Positions 14,888 to 22,855 of a stretch of DNA of 23,393 nucleotides are shown here, piece by piece (the stretch's first letter is position 1; the number at the start of each line of letters is the position of its first letter). A model generated the notes under the pieces. That model saw only the letters and a program-made list of their open reading frames with translations, was not told the DNA's origin and ran no database searches. The position numbers and the translations under genes are program-made. Origin of the DNA: an uncultured Oscillibacter sp. (GTDB taxonomy: Bacteria > Bacillota > Clostridia > Oscillospirales > Oscillospiraceae); the NCBI RefSeq assembly GCF_900546705.1, contig NZ_URDP01000029.1:1-23393 (forward strand). The letters are read 5' to 3'.

Positions 14888-15862
14888 TTGACCAACAGGA
14901 TCTTGCGGCGCACTGCGGCCATGACCGCGGCTGCGGCACTGTATCTGGGCACCGGCGCCGGTGCCCTCTTCGGCGGGGAGGAAACTGCCGCGCCGGGAGC
15001 GCCGGTGGCTGAGGAACTGAGCGTGTTCACCTACCGGGGCATCCCCTACAAGGCACAGTTCCTGGCCCAGGACGACGAGGGGGAAGACCTGACTTACGCG
15101 GTGGCTGACCCGCCGGAAAAGGGCACGGTGACGGTGGACGGCGCCAACTTCACCTATACCCCCGACGACGGCGCCACCGGCACGGACCGCTTCACCTACA
15201 CGGCCACAGACAGTGCCGGAAACGTGTCGCTGCCGGCCACCGTCTCGGTGACCATCGAGAAGGTACGCTCCGGAGTCACCTATGCCGACACCGCCGGCAG
15301 CGCGTCTGCGGTTTCCGCCCAGTACCTGGCGGAGGCGGGGGTGTTTACCGGTGCCCGGGTAGGGGATCAGTATTACTTTGAGCCGGAGCGGACGGTAACC
15401 CGGGGAGAATTCCTGGCCATGACACTGGAGGCGGCAGGCCGGGAGGTGTCACCTGTAACGCTGACGGGCTTTTGCGACGATGATGCCATTCCCACCTGGG
15501 CCAAGGCCTACGCGTCGGCCGCTGTCAGCGACGGGGTGATCCGCGGCAGTGTCACAGGCGACGGCGTGGCGCTACGGGCGGGGGACCCCATCACCTTCAA
15601 CGAGGCCGCCGCCGTGCTCAACCGGGTGCTGGCGCTGGAGGATGTGGACCTTGCGGCCTGGTACCCCGGCCGGGAGGCCCAGAGCGCCTGGGCGGCCCAG
15701 GCGGTGGCGAATCTGGAATCCGCGGCCGTGCTCTCCGCCGGAAGCTTCGGCAGTGATGCCATGGAGCAGACGCTGACCCGGGCGGACGCGGCCGATCTGC
15801 TGGCCGCCGCGTCTGCGCTGATGGGAGACGACGAGCCCGGATTTTTCGATTGGCTGAAATGA
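14888..15862 (+). CDS. Secreted Ig-like plus S-layer-homology (SLH) domain protein, cell-wall associated
   Basis: The 324-residue protein starts at TTG 14888, with AGGAGG at 14873-14878 nine bases before it. Residues 1-29 form a signal peptide (RILRR, then an Ala-rich core). Residues about 45-124 are a bacterial Ig/cadherin-like domain of the Big_9 or tandem-95 kind (GTVTVDGANFTYTPDDGATGTDRFTYTATD). From about 130 there are three degenerate SLH repeats: 131-184 (YADTA to TLEAAG), 195-251 (FCDDDAIPTWAKAY to LALE) and 258-312 (WYPGREAQ to ASALM). SLH repeats bind pyruvylated or similar secondary wall polymers, so the protein should be displayed on the wall. The specific role is unknown. It is bounded by terminators on both sides and probably transcribed alone. 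Confidence 0.85.
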   Translation: MTNRILRRTAAMTAAAALYLGTGAGALFGGEETAAPGAPVAEELSVFTYRGIPYKAQFLAQDDEGEDLTYAVADPPEKGTVTVDGANFTYTPDDGATGTDRFTYTATDSAGNVSLPATVSVTIEKVRSGVTYADTAGSASAVSAQYLAEAGVFTGARVGDQYYFEPERTVTRGEFLAMTLEAAGREVSPVTLTGFCDDDAIPTWAKAYASAAVSDGVIRGSVTGDGVALRAGDPITFNEAAAVLNRVLALEDVDLAAWYPGREAQSAWAAQAVANLESAAVLSAGSFGSDAMEQTLTRADAADLLAAASALMGDDEPGFFDWLK

Positions 15863-15871
15863 GACGGTTTG

Positions 15872-15906
15872 CCGCCGGAGGAGCGCATGGCTCCTCCGGC
15901 GGTTTT
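15872..15906 (+). terminator. Intrinsic terminator of the SLH protein gene
   Basis: A perfect 13-bp GC-rich stem (15872-15884 with 15890-15902, loop GCATG) is followed by four T, ten bases after the stop. Confidence 0.88.
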
Positions 15907-15922
15907 CCTGCGGTTTTGACAG

Positions 15923-15966
15923 TTGTATTCACCCCTGCTTTGTGATAAACTAAAACAGATTATAAT
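15923..15966 (+). promoter_or_regulatory. Promoter region of the ddl-murF operon, possibly two overlapping promoters
   Basis: TTGTAT (15923-15928) with TAAACT (15946-15951) has a 17-nt spacer. A perfect TATAAT at 15961-15966 has a weaker -35, TTTGTG (15939-15944), at 16 nt. Either gives a leader of 110-125 nt before ddl. Confidence 0.6.
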
Positions 15967-16019
15967 AGTGTCTTTATAGGCGCGCCGGGCCCATGGATGC
16001 CGGCGGGCTGGTGAAACGG

Positions 16020-16052
16020 GCTTCCTGAGACGGCCGGAGGGCCGGCGGAAGC
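16020..16052 (+). promoter_or_regulatory. Stem-loop in the ddl 5' leader
   Basis: GCTTCC (16020-16025) pairs with GGAAGC (16047-16052), and inside it CGGCC (16031-16035) pairs with GGCCG (16040-16044). No U-tract follows, so it is not a terminator. It ends 27 nt before the GTG start. Role unknown. Confidence 0.4.
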
Positions 16053-16079
16053 AGAGACATAGAAGGGATATGATTTGCG

Positions 16080-17135
16080 GTGAAAATCGTGGTATTGGCG
16101 GGCGGAATCTCCACGGAGCGGGCGGTCTCCCTGGTGACGGGAAGCGGCGTATGCCGGGCACTGCGTCAGCGTGGCCATCGGGCGGTGCTGGTGGATCTCT
16201 ATCTGGGACTGCCGGATGCGCCGGAGGATCTGGAGACGCTGTTTGACGCGCCGGACGGGCTTTGTCCCCAGGCCAGCATTGAGGTGCAGGCGCCGGATCT
16301 GGAGGAAGTCAAGCGCAGCCGGGGCGGCGGTGAGAGCCACATCGGTCCCCGGGTGCTGGAGATCTGCGCCCTGGCGGACGTGGTGTTCATCGGCCTTCAC
16401 GGCCAGGACGGCGAGGACGGCCGCATCCAGGCGGTGCTGGATCTGATGGGCGTGCCCTATACGGGCTCGGGCCATCTGGCTTCCGCCGTGGCCATGGATA
16501 AGGCCGTGTCCAAGCAGATCATGGACTCTGCCGGCATCCCTACCCCCAAGTGGCAGCTGCTGGACTACGGCGCAGCGGACGTGGAGCGTCTGGCTGCGGA
16601 ACTGCCTATGCCCTGCGTGGTCAAGACCGTGGGCGGCGGCTCCTCTCTGGGCGTGTACCTCCCGGAGGACCGGACGGCGCTGAAGGAGGCACTGGAGCAG
16701 GTGCTGCGCTACGGCAGCCGGGTGCTGGTGGAAGAGCGCATCTTCGGCCGGGAGCTGACGGTGGCCGTGCTGGGCCAGCGGTGGCTGCCGGCAGTGGAGA
16801 CGGTGCCGGCGGGCAAGGAATTCGACTACGCGGCCAAGTATCAGGCTGGCGCGGCGGAGGAGACCTGCCCTGCCCATATCAGTGACGAGGAGATGGCCGC
16901 CGCCGGGGCGCTTGCCCTGCGGGTGCACCGGGCGCTGGGCCTGGAGGTCTACTCCCGCACGGACATGATCCTGGATCAGGACGGGAAGCTGTGGTGCCTG
17001 GAGGCCAATTCTCTGCCGGGCATGACGCCCACCAGCTTTGTGCCCAAGGAGGCCGCAGCGGTGGGAATGAGCTATGAGGAACTTTGCGAGGAGATCGTGC
17101 GGCAGTCCTGCCGACTCAAGAGGAGGGCGTATTGA
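16080..17135 (+). CDS. ddl: D-alanine--D-alanine ligase
   Basis: Ddl joins two D-Ala using ATP to make the dipeptide that MurF adds to the peptidoglycan precursor. The 351-residue ATP-grasp protein has GGISTERAVSL at 8-18 (the substrate Glu loop), GLHGQDGEDG at 105-114, GGGSSLGVYL at 185-194, the omega-loop pair K253-Y254 and the metal-binding EANSLPGMTPTSF at 308-320. The tyrosine in the omega loop is the residue expected for D-Ala-D-Ala rather than D-Ala-D-Lac ligases. The start is GTG 16080 with AAGGG about 12 nt upstream; spacing is a little long. The stop codon abuts the murF ATG with no gap, fitting the consecutive reactions. Confidence 0.95.
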   Translation: MKIVVLAGGISTERAVSLVTGSGVCRALRQRGHRAVLVDLYLGLPDAPEDLETLFDAPDGLCPQASIEVQAPDLEEVKRSRGGGESHIGPRVLEICALADVVFIGLHGQDGEDGRIQAVLDLMGVPYTGSGHLASAVAMDKAVSKQIMDSAGIPTPKWQLLDYGAADVERLAAELPMPCVVKTVGGGSSLGVYLPEDRTALKEALEQVLRYGSRVLVEERIFGRELTVAVLGQRWLPAVETVPAGKEFDYAAKYQAGAAEETCPAHISDEEMAAAGALALRVHRALGLEVYSRTDMILDQDGKLWCLEANSLPGMTPTSFVPKEAAAVGMSYEELCEEIVRQSCRLKRRAY

Positions 17136-18512
17136 ATGCAGCCGATGACGGTCAAGGAGATCGCCGCCGCCGTAGGCGGCATTTGGTGGAATCCCCGGGA
17201 GGATGCACCCATGGTGGACACCGTGTGCACAGACAGCCGCCGCATTACGCCCGGGTGCCTGTTCCTTCCCTGGGTGGGTGAAAAATTTGACGGACACAAC
17301 TTTATCGACGCGGCGCTCTCTGCCGGCGCGGCCGGCTGCCTGTGCGCCCGGCTGCCCGTGGACCTGCGGCCCGATAAATTCTACATCAAGGTGGACGACA
17401 CGCGCCTTGCCCTGCGGGCCCTGGCCGCCCACTACCGGGACAAATTCCCCATCCCTGTGATCCAGATCACCGGCAGCGTGGGCAAGACCACCACCAAGGA
17501 GATGATCGCCGCGGTGCTGGAGGCCAAGTACCGCGTGCTGAAAACACCGGAGAACTTCAACAACGACATCGGCACGCCGCTGACGCTGCTGGGCCTCGCG
17601 CCGGAGCATGAGGCGGCGGTGATCGAGACAGGTATGAACCACTTCGGAGAAATCCGCTATCTGGGGGAGATGGTGCGGCCGGATATCGCCGTCATCTCCA
17701 ACATCGGTGACGCCCACATCGAGTATCTGGGCAGCCGGGAGGGAATCCTGAAGGCCAAGTGCGAGATTCTGGAGAACCTGAAGCCGGAGGGACTGCTGAT
17801 CCTCAACGGGGATGACGCCCTGCTGGACACGGTGCACGCGCCCTTTGCCACGGTCCGCTGCGGCCAGAACGACCATTGCACCGTCCGCATCCAGGACATC
17901 GCCGACCACGGGGTGGAGGGCATCACCTGCACCGTCACCACGGAGCGTGACCGCTACGAGCTGTCGATTCCGGCGCCGGGCGAGCATATGGCGTACCCGG
18001 CGGCCATGGCTGTGGCGGTGGGGGAGCGCCTGGGCCTTTCCCACGAGGAGATCGTCCGGGGCGTGGCGTCCTACGAGCCCGCCGGGTCCCGGATGCGGGT
18101 GGTGCGGCTGCGCGAGGGCCGCGTTATCCTGGACGACTGCTACAACGCAAATCCCCAGTCCGTCACTGCCGCACTGGAAGTGCTGGCCAAGACATCCTGC
18201 GACCGCAAGGTGGCGGTGCTGGGCGACATGGGCGAGCTGGGCGAGCTGACGGAGCAGGCCCACTATAATATGGGGGCATTGGCCGCCATGCTGGGCATTG
18301 ACTTTGTGGCGGCCATCGGCGAAAAGGCCGCCATGATCGCTGAGGGCACGGCCCAGAGCGGCGGCAGCGTCATGCATTTTTCAACGAAGGAGGAAGCGCT
18401 GCCTCAGCTCACGGAGCAGCTGGGACCCAACACGGCCATGCTGGTCAAGGCGTCCCACGCCATGCACTTTGAGGCGCTGGTGGAGCAGCTTCAGCAAGTT
18501 TATCGCGTATGA
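17136..18512 (+). CDS. murF: UDP-N-acetylmuramoyl-tripeptide--D-alanyl-D-alanine ligase MurF
   Basis: MurF completes the cytoplasmic pentapeptide precursor by adding D-Ala-D-Ala, the product of the gene just upstream. The 458-residue protein shows the N-terminal substrate domain (CTDSRRITPGCLF at 31-43), the ATP loop GSVGKTTTKEM at 113-123, NFNNDIGTPLTL at 140-151, ETGMNHFGEI at 164-173, KAKCEI around 206-211 (the expected carbamylated-lysine region) and DDCYNANPQS at 333-342. Start ATG 17136 is set by AGGAGG at 17121-17126; the ATG at 17145 is a less well placed alternative. The stop overlaps the ABC-F start (ATGA at 18509-18512). Confidence 0.97.
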   Translation: MQPMTVKEIAAAVGGIWWNPREDAPMVDTVCTDSRRITPGCLFLPWVGEKFDGHNFIDAALSAGAAGCLCARLPVDLRPDKFYIKVDDTRLALRALAAHYRDKFPIPVIQITGSVGKTTTKEMIAAVLEAKYRVLKTPENFNNDIGTPLTLLGLAPEHEAAVIETGMNHFGEIRYLGEMVRPDIAVISNIGDAHIEYLGSREGILKAKCEILENLKPEGLLILNGDDALLDTVHAPFATVRCGQNDHCTVRIQDIADHGVEGITCTVTTERDRYELSIPAPGEHMAYPAAMAVAVGERLGLSHEEIVRGVASYEPAGSRMRVVRLREGRVILDDCYNANPQSVTAALEVLAKTSCDRKVAVLGDMGELGELTEQAHYNMGALAAMLGIDFVAAIGEKAAMIAEGTAQSGGSVMHFSTKEEALPQLTEQLGPNTAMLVKASHAMHFEALVEQLQQVYRV

Positions 18513-20407
18513 TTGAAATACAAGTCAAGGACCTGGTCAAATCCTTCGAGGTGGGCCGCAACGTATTGGACGGCATCACCTTCCAGATCGACCAGGGGGA
18601 GCGGGTGGGACTGCTGGGAAAAAACGGCGCCGGCAAGACCACGCTCTTCAAGATCCTCACCGGCGAGCTGGACTATGACGCCGGTCAGGTGACCATCGCG
18701 CCGGGCCGGCGGCTGGGCCTCATCTCCCAGATCCCCGTCTATCCGCCGGAGTACACGGTGGAGGATGTGCTGCGCACCGCCTTTTCCCGTCAGCAGGCGC
18801 TGGCGGAGGAGATGCGCGCGCTGGAGGGCCGCATGGCGGCGGGAGAGAGCGATCCGGAGCTGCTGCGGCGCTACGGCCGCCTTTCGGAGCGGTTCGAGGC
18901 CTTCGGCGGCTACGATACGGATGTGGCTGTCAATAAGGTGGCGAACGGCTTGTCCATTCCTGCCAGCCAGCGGGCGCAGCTGTTCGACAGTCTCTCCGGC
19001 GGGGAGAAGACCCGGGTGAACCTGGGCCGTCTCATTCTGGAGGACACGGATATTCTGCTTTTGGACGAGCCCACCAACCATCTGGATCTCCACGCCACCG
19101 AGTGGCTGGAGGAGTACATCCGGGCCTTCCGGGGCACAGTGGTGGTCATTTCCCACGACCGCTACTTCCTGGACCGGATCGTCACCCGGGTCATCGAGGT
19201 GCTGGACGGCAAGGCGGAGTTTTACAGCGGCAACTACAGTTTCTACGCCGTGGAAAAGGAGCGGCGCTACCAGGAGCGCATGAAGCAGTACCTCAAGGAG
19301 CAGGCCAAGATCCAGCAGCTGGAAAAGGCTGCCGAGCAGCTGCGGCTGTGGGCCTTCCAGGGCATGGACAAGACGTATCGCCGGGCCATCTCCATGGAAA
19401 AGCGCATCGAGCGCATGCGTACCACGTCCAAGCCCACCAAGGCCAGGAAGATGGACGCCCGGTTCTCCACGGCGGAGTTCCACGGTGACGAGGTGCTCTC
19501 GCTGCGGGGAGTTTCTAAATCCTACGGGGAAAAGCACCTCTTTGACGGCATCACCTTGAAGGTGGAGGGCGGGGAGCGCATCGCCCTCATCGGCGACAAC
19601 GGCACCGGCAAGTCCACCCTCATCAAGATGATCGTGGGAGAGCTGTACCCGGACGACGGCCGCATCCGCATGGGGCCGCAGGTGCGCTGCGCGTACCTGC
19701 CCCAGATCGTCCATTTCGACCACCCGGACTGGAATCTGGTGGAAAATATGATGGCGGCGAAAAAGGGCCTGTCCGCCCAATCCGCCCGCAACCGGCTGGC
19801 GGCCTATGATTTCCAGGGAGAGGACGTGCTCAAGCCCGTCAGCGTGCTCTCCGGCGGCGAACAAAGCCGCCTGCGGCTTTGCATGCTCATGGACGACGAG
19901 ATCAACTTCCTCATCCTGGACGAGCCCACCAACCACCTGGACATTGCCTCCCGGGAGTGGATCGAGGAGGCGGTGGAGGCCTACGACGGCACGCTGCTGT
20001 TCGTCAGCCACGACCGCTACTTCATCAACCGCTTCGCCACCCGGATCTGGGAGCTCTCGGACGGTACCATCACGGATTATCCCATGGGCTTTGCCCAGTA
20101 CCGGCAGATGAAGGCACAGGAGGCGGCGGAAAAGACAGAGCCGCCCAAGCCCCAGAAGGAAAAGCATACGGCGGAGCGGCCCCGGGCCAATCGGGCCCAG
20201 CAGGCGGCCCGCCGGCAGCTGACCATCTGCGAGCGGGACATTGCCAAGGCGGAAGAGCACATGGCCGCGCTGGACGCGGACATGGAGGCCGCCGCCTGCG
20301 ACTACGAAAAGCTGAATGCCCTGGTACAGGAGAAGGAGGCGGCCCAGGCGGAGCTGGACGCGCTGTATGAAAAATGGGAGCAGCTGAGCGAAGAGGCGGG
20401 AGAGTGA
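18509..20407 (+). CDS. ABC-F family ATPase (ribosome-associated type)
   Basis: The 632-residue protein has two ABC domains and no membrane part. ABC1 has Walker A GKNGAGKTT at 37-45, signature LSGGE at 162-166 and Walker B ILLLDEPTNHLD at 182-193. A charged linker spans about 245-320. ABC2 has GDNGTGKST at 362-370, LSGGE at 447-451 and ILDEPTNHLD at 469-478. A charged coiled coil occupies about 560-627. ABC-F proteins act on the ribosome (translation factors or antibiotic-target protection). The C-terminal coiled coil resembles the Uup/YdiF-like housekeeping type. Nothing here points to resistance. Translation starts inside the murF stop codon with little ribosome binding site, so it probably depends on coupling. 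Confidence 0.94.
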   Translation: MIEIQVKDLVKSFEVGRNVLDGITFQIDQGERVGLLGKNGAGKTTLFKILTGELDYDAGQVTIAPGRRLGLISQIPVYPPEYTVEDVLRTAFSRQQALAEEMRALEGRMAAGESDPELLRRYGRLSERFEAFGGYDTDVAVNKVANGLSIPASQRAQLFDSLSGGEKTRVNLGRLILEDTDILLLDEPTNHLDLHATEWLEEYIRAFRGTVVVISHDRYFLDRIVTRVIEVLDGKAEFYSGNYSFYAVEKERRYQERMKQYLKEQAKIQQLEKAAEQLRLWAFQGMDKTYRRAISMEKRIERMRTTSKPTKARKMDARFSTAEFHGDEVLSLRGVSKSYGEKHLFDGITLKVEGGERIALIGDNGTGKSTLIKMIVGELYPDDGRIRMGPQVRCAYLPQIVHFDHPDWNLVENMMAAKKGLSAQSARNRLAAYDFQGEDVLKPVSVLSGGEQSRLRLCMLMDDEINFLILDEPTNHLDIASREWIEEAVEAYDGTLLFVSHDRYFINRFATRIWELSDGTITDYPMGFAQYRQMKAQEAAEKTEPPKPQKEKHTAERPRANRAQQAARRQLTICERDIAKAEEHMAALDADMEAAACDYEKLNALVQEKEAAQAELDALYEKWEQLSEEAGE

Positions 20408-21192
20408 AAAACATCTGGAAACGGTTGGAGCCCGGCGGGAGGCGTCAGTGTGTGCTGGCGGCGGCGCTGGCTCTGGCCGGCGCAGTTTTGTATGCGGTTC
20501 GCCCCCTGGGCATGCGGTTTTCCGGGATGCTGCTGCTGGGCCTTGCGGCGCTTTTGCTGGTGGCGCTGTGGCTGCGGTACAAGGCGGCAGACGGCCGGTT
20601 CTGGAGGCGCTGCCGCCGGGGGTTTCACGCCGCCCTGGCGGTGGTGCTGACCCTGCTTTGTTCCATCGAGATCTTTGTGGTGACCCAGGGGCGGCGGGAT
20701 CTCACCGCCCTGCCGGCAGACGCTGTCATTGTGCTGGGTGCCGGTGTCAACGGAACCACGCCTTCGTTGTCCCTTGCCACCCGGCTGGACGCGGCACTTT
20801 CCTACCTGGAGGCGCATCCGGACATTCCGGTGGTACTCACCGGCGGGCAGGGTTACGGCGAGGACATTACCGAGGCTGCGTGTATGTATGATTACCTGAC
20901 GGAGCGGGGCGTGGAGCCGGAGCGGCTCATTCTGGAGGAATCCGCCTCCAACACATCGGAGAATTTTGCCTTTTCCGCGCCGCTGCTGGAAGCGGCGGGG
21001 GTGGATATCGCCACAGACACCGTGGCGGTGGTCACCAACGACTTCCACGTTGCCCGCTCCCGGCTCATCGCCCGGAAGAAGGGCTACGGCGTGACAGTCG
21101 GTGTGGGCGCGCCCATCCCGTGGGCGCACCTGGAGGTAAACTATTCCCTGCGCGAGGCGTTCGCCGTGGTGAAGAGCGTTCTGCTTGACTAA
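20404..21192 (+). CDS. YdcF/ElyC/SanA-like DUF218 membrane protein
   Basis: The product is 262 residues from GTG 20404, which overlaps the previous stop as GTGA. An in-frame ATG at 20374 would give ten more residues inside the ABC-F coding end and is less likely. Three hydrophobic spans lie at about 16-33, 38-58 and 75-94. The DUF218 domain follows with ADAVIVLGAGVNG at 105-117, LTGGQG at 145-150, EESASNTSEN at 178-187 and VTNDFHVARS at 210-219. In E. coli, relatives ElyC and SanA affect envelope integrity and precursor supply, so the place after ddl-murF fits an envelope role. The reaction is unknown. Confidence 0.88.
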   Translation: MKNIWKRLEPGGRRQCVLAAALALAGAVLYAVRPLGMRFSGMLLLGLAALLLVALWLRYKAADGRFWRRCRRGFHAALAVVLTLLCSIEIFVVTQGRRDLTALPADAVIVLGAGVNGTTPSLSLATRLDAALSYLEAHPDIPVVLTGGQGYGEDITEAACMYDYLTERGVEPERLILEESASNTSENFAFSAPLLEAAGVDIATDTVAVVTNDFHVARSRLIARKKGYGVTVGVGAPIPWAHLEVNYSLREAFAVVKSVLLD

Positions 21193-21210
21193 ACAAATTC
21201 GGAGGCATCA

Positions 21211-21699
21211 ATGAGCAACATTTTATGTATGTATTACTCCCGGACGGGAAATACCAAAAAGGCCATGGAGGAGATCGCCGACGCCCTGGGAGCGGAGCTG
21301 GTGGAGCTGCGGGACGACGTGGCCCGGGGCGGCTGGAAGGGCTTTTTGCGCTGCGGTATGGATGCCATGAGCAAAGCCACGGCGCCCCTTTGCCCCTATG
21401 AGACGAAAAAGCCTCTGGTCGCCTACGATCTGGTCATTCTGGGCACGCCCGTCTGGGCGGGCCGGTGCAGCAGCGTGATGCGCACCTTCTTGAAGCAGCA
21501 CGGCGGAGAGCTCCGGTCCGTTGCCTATGTGGCTACCCGGGGCAGCGAGAGCAAGCACGAGAGCATCTTCAAGCAGATGGACTTCTATACCAAACGCCCC
21601 CATGTGGCAGCGGTATCCCTGCGGGCAGGCTCCGTGGGCTGCACCTTCTGGCAGGAGGAGTTTTTGCGGCAGGTGCGCGCGCTGGAGGAAAACCTCTGA
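21211..21699 (+). CDS. Flavodoxin-family protein
   Basis: This 162-residue protein has a flavodoxin-like start, NILCMYYSRTGNTKKAMEEI, where SRTGNT (10-15) is the FMN phosphate loop. LVILGTPVWAGRCSSVMRTF supplies the second FMN contact region. It should carry electrons or act as an FMN-dependent reductase in the cytosol; the partner is unknown. CGGAGG lies just upstream of ATG 21211. It starts 18 nt after the DUF218 gene and continues the same transcript towards prfA, although nothing links it in function to its neighbours. Confidence 0.85.
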   Translation: MSNILCMYYSRTGNTKKAMEEIADALGAELVELRDDVARGGWKGFLRCGMDAMSKATAPLCPYETKKPLVAYDLVILGTPVWAGRCSSVMRTFLKQHGGELRSVAYVATRGSESKHESIFKQMDFYTKRPHVAAVSLRAGSVGCTFWQEEFLRQVRALEENL

Positions 21700-21736
21700 G
21701 CCGCTGCTTCCCGATACATGGAGAGGAACAGGGAAT

Positions 21737-22813
21737 ATGCTGGAAAAACTGAAGGAAATCGCGCTGCGCTATGAAGATCTCCAGGCGCAGCTGGGAGATG
21801 GCGCCATTTACGGCGACAGTACCCGGTTGGCCGCCGTCACCCGGGAGCTCAAGGAACTGGAGCCGGTGGTGGAGGCCTACCGGGCCTATACCCGGGCCCG
21901 GGAGCGGCACCGGCAGGCCCGGGAGCTGCTGCACGACCCGGATTTCCGGGAGCTGGCGCAGGAGGAGCTGACGGCGTCTCAGGAAGAGGAACGGTCCCTG
22001 GAAGAGCGGCTCCGTCTTTTGCTGCTGCCCCGGGACCCGGACGACGACCGCAGTGTGGTGCTGGAGGTGCGCGGCGGCGTAGGCGGCGAGGAGGGGGCAC
22101 TGTTTGCCGCCTCTTTGCTGCGGATGTACACCATGTATGCCCAGACCAAGGGCTGGCACACGGACATTGTCTCCATGAACGAGACGGAGCTGGGGGGCGT
22201 GAAGGAGTGCAGTGTGCTGGTGGAAGGCACCGGCGTCTACTCCCGGCTCAAGTTCGAGTCCGGCGTCCACCGGGTGCAGCGGGTGCCGGAGACGGAGTCC
22301 GGCGGCCGCATCCACACCAGCGCCGCCACGGTAGCGGTACTGCCCACAGTGGAGGATGTGGAGCTGGACATCGACCCCAAGGACCTGCAGATTGATACCT
22401 ACCGCGCCTCCGGTGCCGGCGGACAGCACGTCAACAAGACGGAGTCTGCCATCCGGATCACCCACCTGCCCACAGGACTGGTGGTGGAGTGCCAGGATGA
22501 GCGCAGCCAATACAAGAACAAGGACAAGGCCATGCGGGTGCTGCGTTCCCGGCTCTATGAAATGGAGCGGGAGAAGCAGGCGGCGCAGACCGCCGCGGCG
22601 CGGAAAAGCCAGGTGGGCAGCGGCGACCGCTCTGAGCGGATTCGTACCTACAACTTTCCCCAGGGCCGGGTCACGGACCACCGCATCGGCCTGACGCTCT
22701 ATAAGCTGGACTCTGTACTGGACGGCGGACTGGATGAGCTGATCGATGCGCTGGTGACGGCGGATCAGGCGGAGAAGATGAAAAACGGCGCCCGGGCGTC
22801 GGATGAGACGTAA
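21737..22813 (+). CDS. prfA: Peptide chain release factor 1 (RF1)
   Basis: RF1 reads UAA and UAG and triggers release of the nascent peptide. The 358-residue length is normal. The PxT codon-recognition tripeptide is present as PET at 184-186, inside RVPETESGGRIHTS, and the catalytic GGQ lies at 228-230 in GAGGQHVNKTES. Start ATG 21737 follows AGAGGA and AGGGAA at 21722-21735. A longer open frame upstream overlaps the flavodoxin gene and has no family similarity. The GGQ methylase gene prmC, often the next gene, is not here; a Sua5/TsaC gene follows after 42 nt. Confidence 0.97.
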   Translation: MLEKLKEIALRYEDLQAQLGDGAIYGDSTRLAAVTRELKELEPVVEAYRAYTRARERHRQARELLHDPDFRELAQEELTASQEEERSLEERLRLLLLPRDPDDDRSVVLEVRGGVGGEEGALFAASLLRMYTMYAQTKGWHTDIVSMNETELGGVKECSVLVEGTGVYSRLKFESGVHRVQRVPETESGGRIHTSAATVAVLPTVEDVELDIDPKDLQIDTYRASGAGGQHVNKTESAIRITHLPTGLVVECQDERSQYKNKDKAMRVLRSRLYEMEREKQAAQTAAARKSQVGSGDRSERIRTYNFPQGRVTDHRIGLTLYKLDSVLDGGLDELIDALVTADQAEKMKNGARASDET

Positions 22814-22855
22814 CAAACGGGCTCCGGCCCGATCAAGAGAAATAGAGGCGAAGCT

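Noticed and set aside
15993..16028. An 11-codon frame (MDAGGLVKRAS) in the ddl leader, as a possible leader peptide
   Set aside because: There is no convincing ribosome binding site and no amino-acid run that would suggest attenuation; such short frames occur by chance.
16080..17135. VanA-type D-Ala-D-Lac ligase
   Set aside because: The omega-loop K-Y pair of ordinary Ddl is present and no vanH/vanX-like gene is adjacent; murF follows.
15960..18377. An 805-residue minus-strand frame opposite ddl and murF
   Set aside because: It is antisense to two clear cell-wall ligases and has no domain; the similar 586-residue frame opposite the ABC-F gene is rejected for the same reason.
18509..20407. 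ABC-F protein as an antibiotic resistance determinant
   Set aside because: It sits in a core operon, has the housekeeping-type C-terminal coiled coil, and has no mobile context or leader-peptide attenuator.
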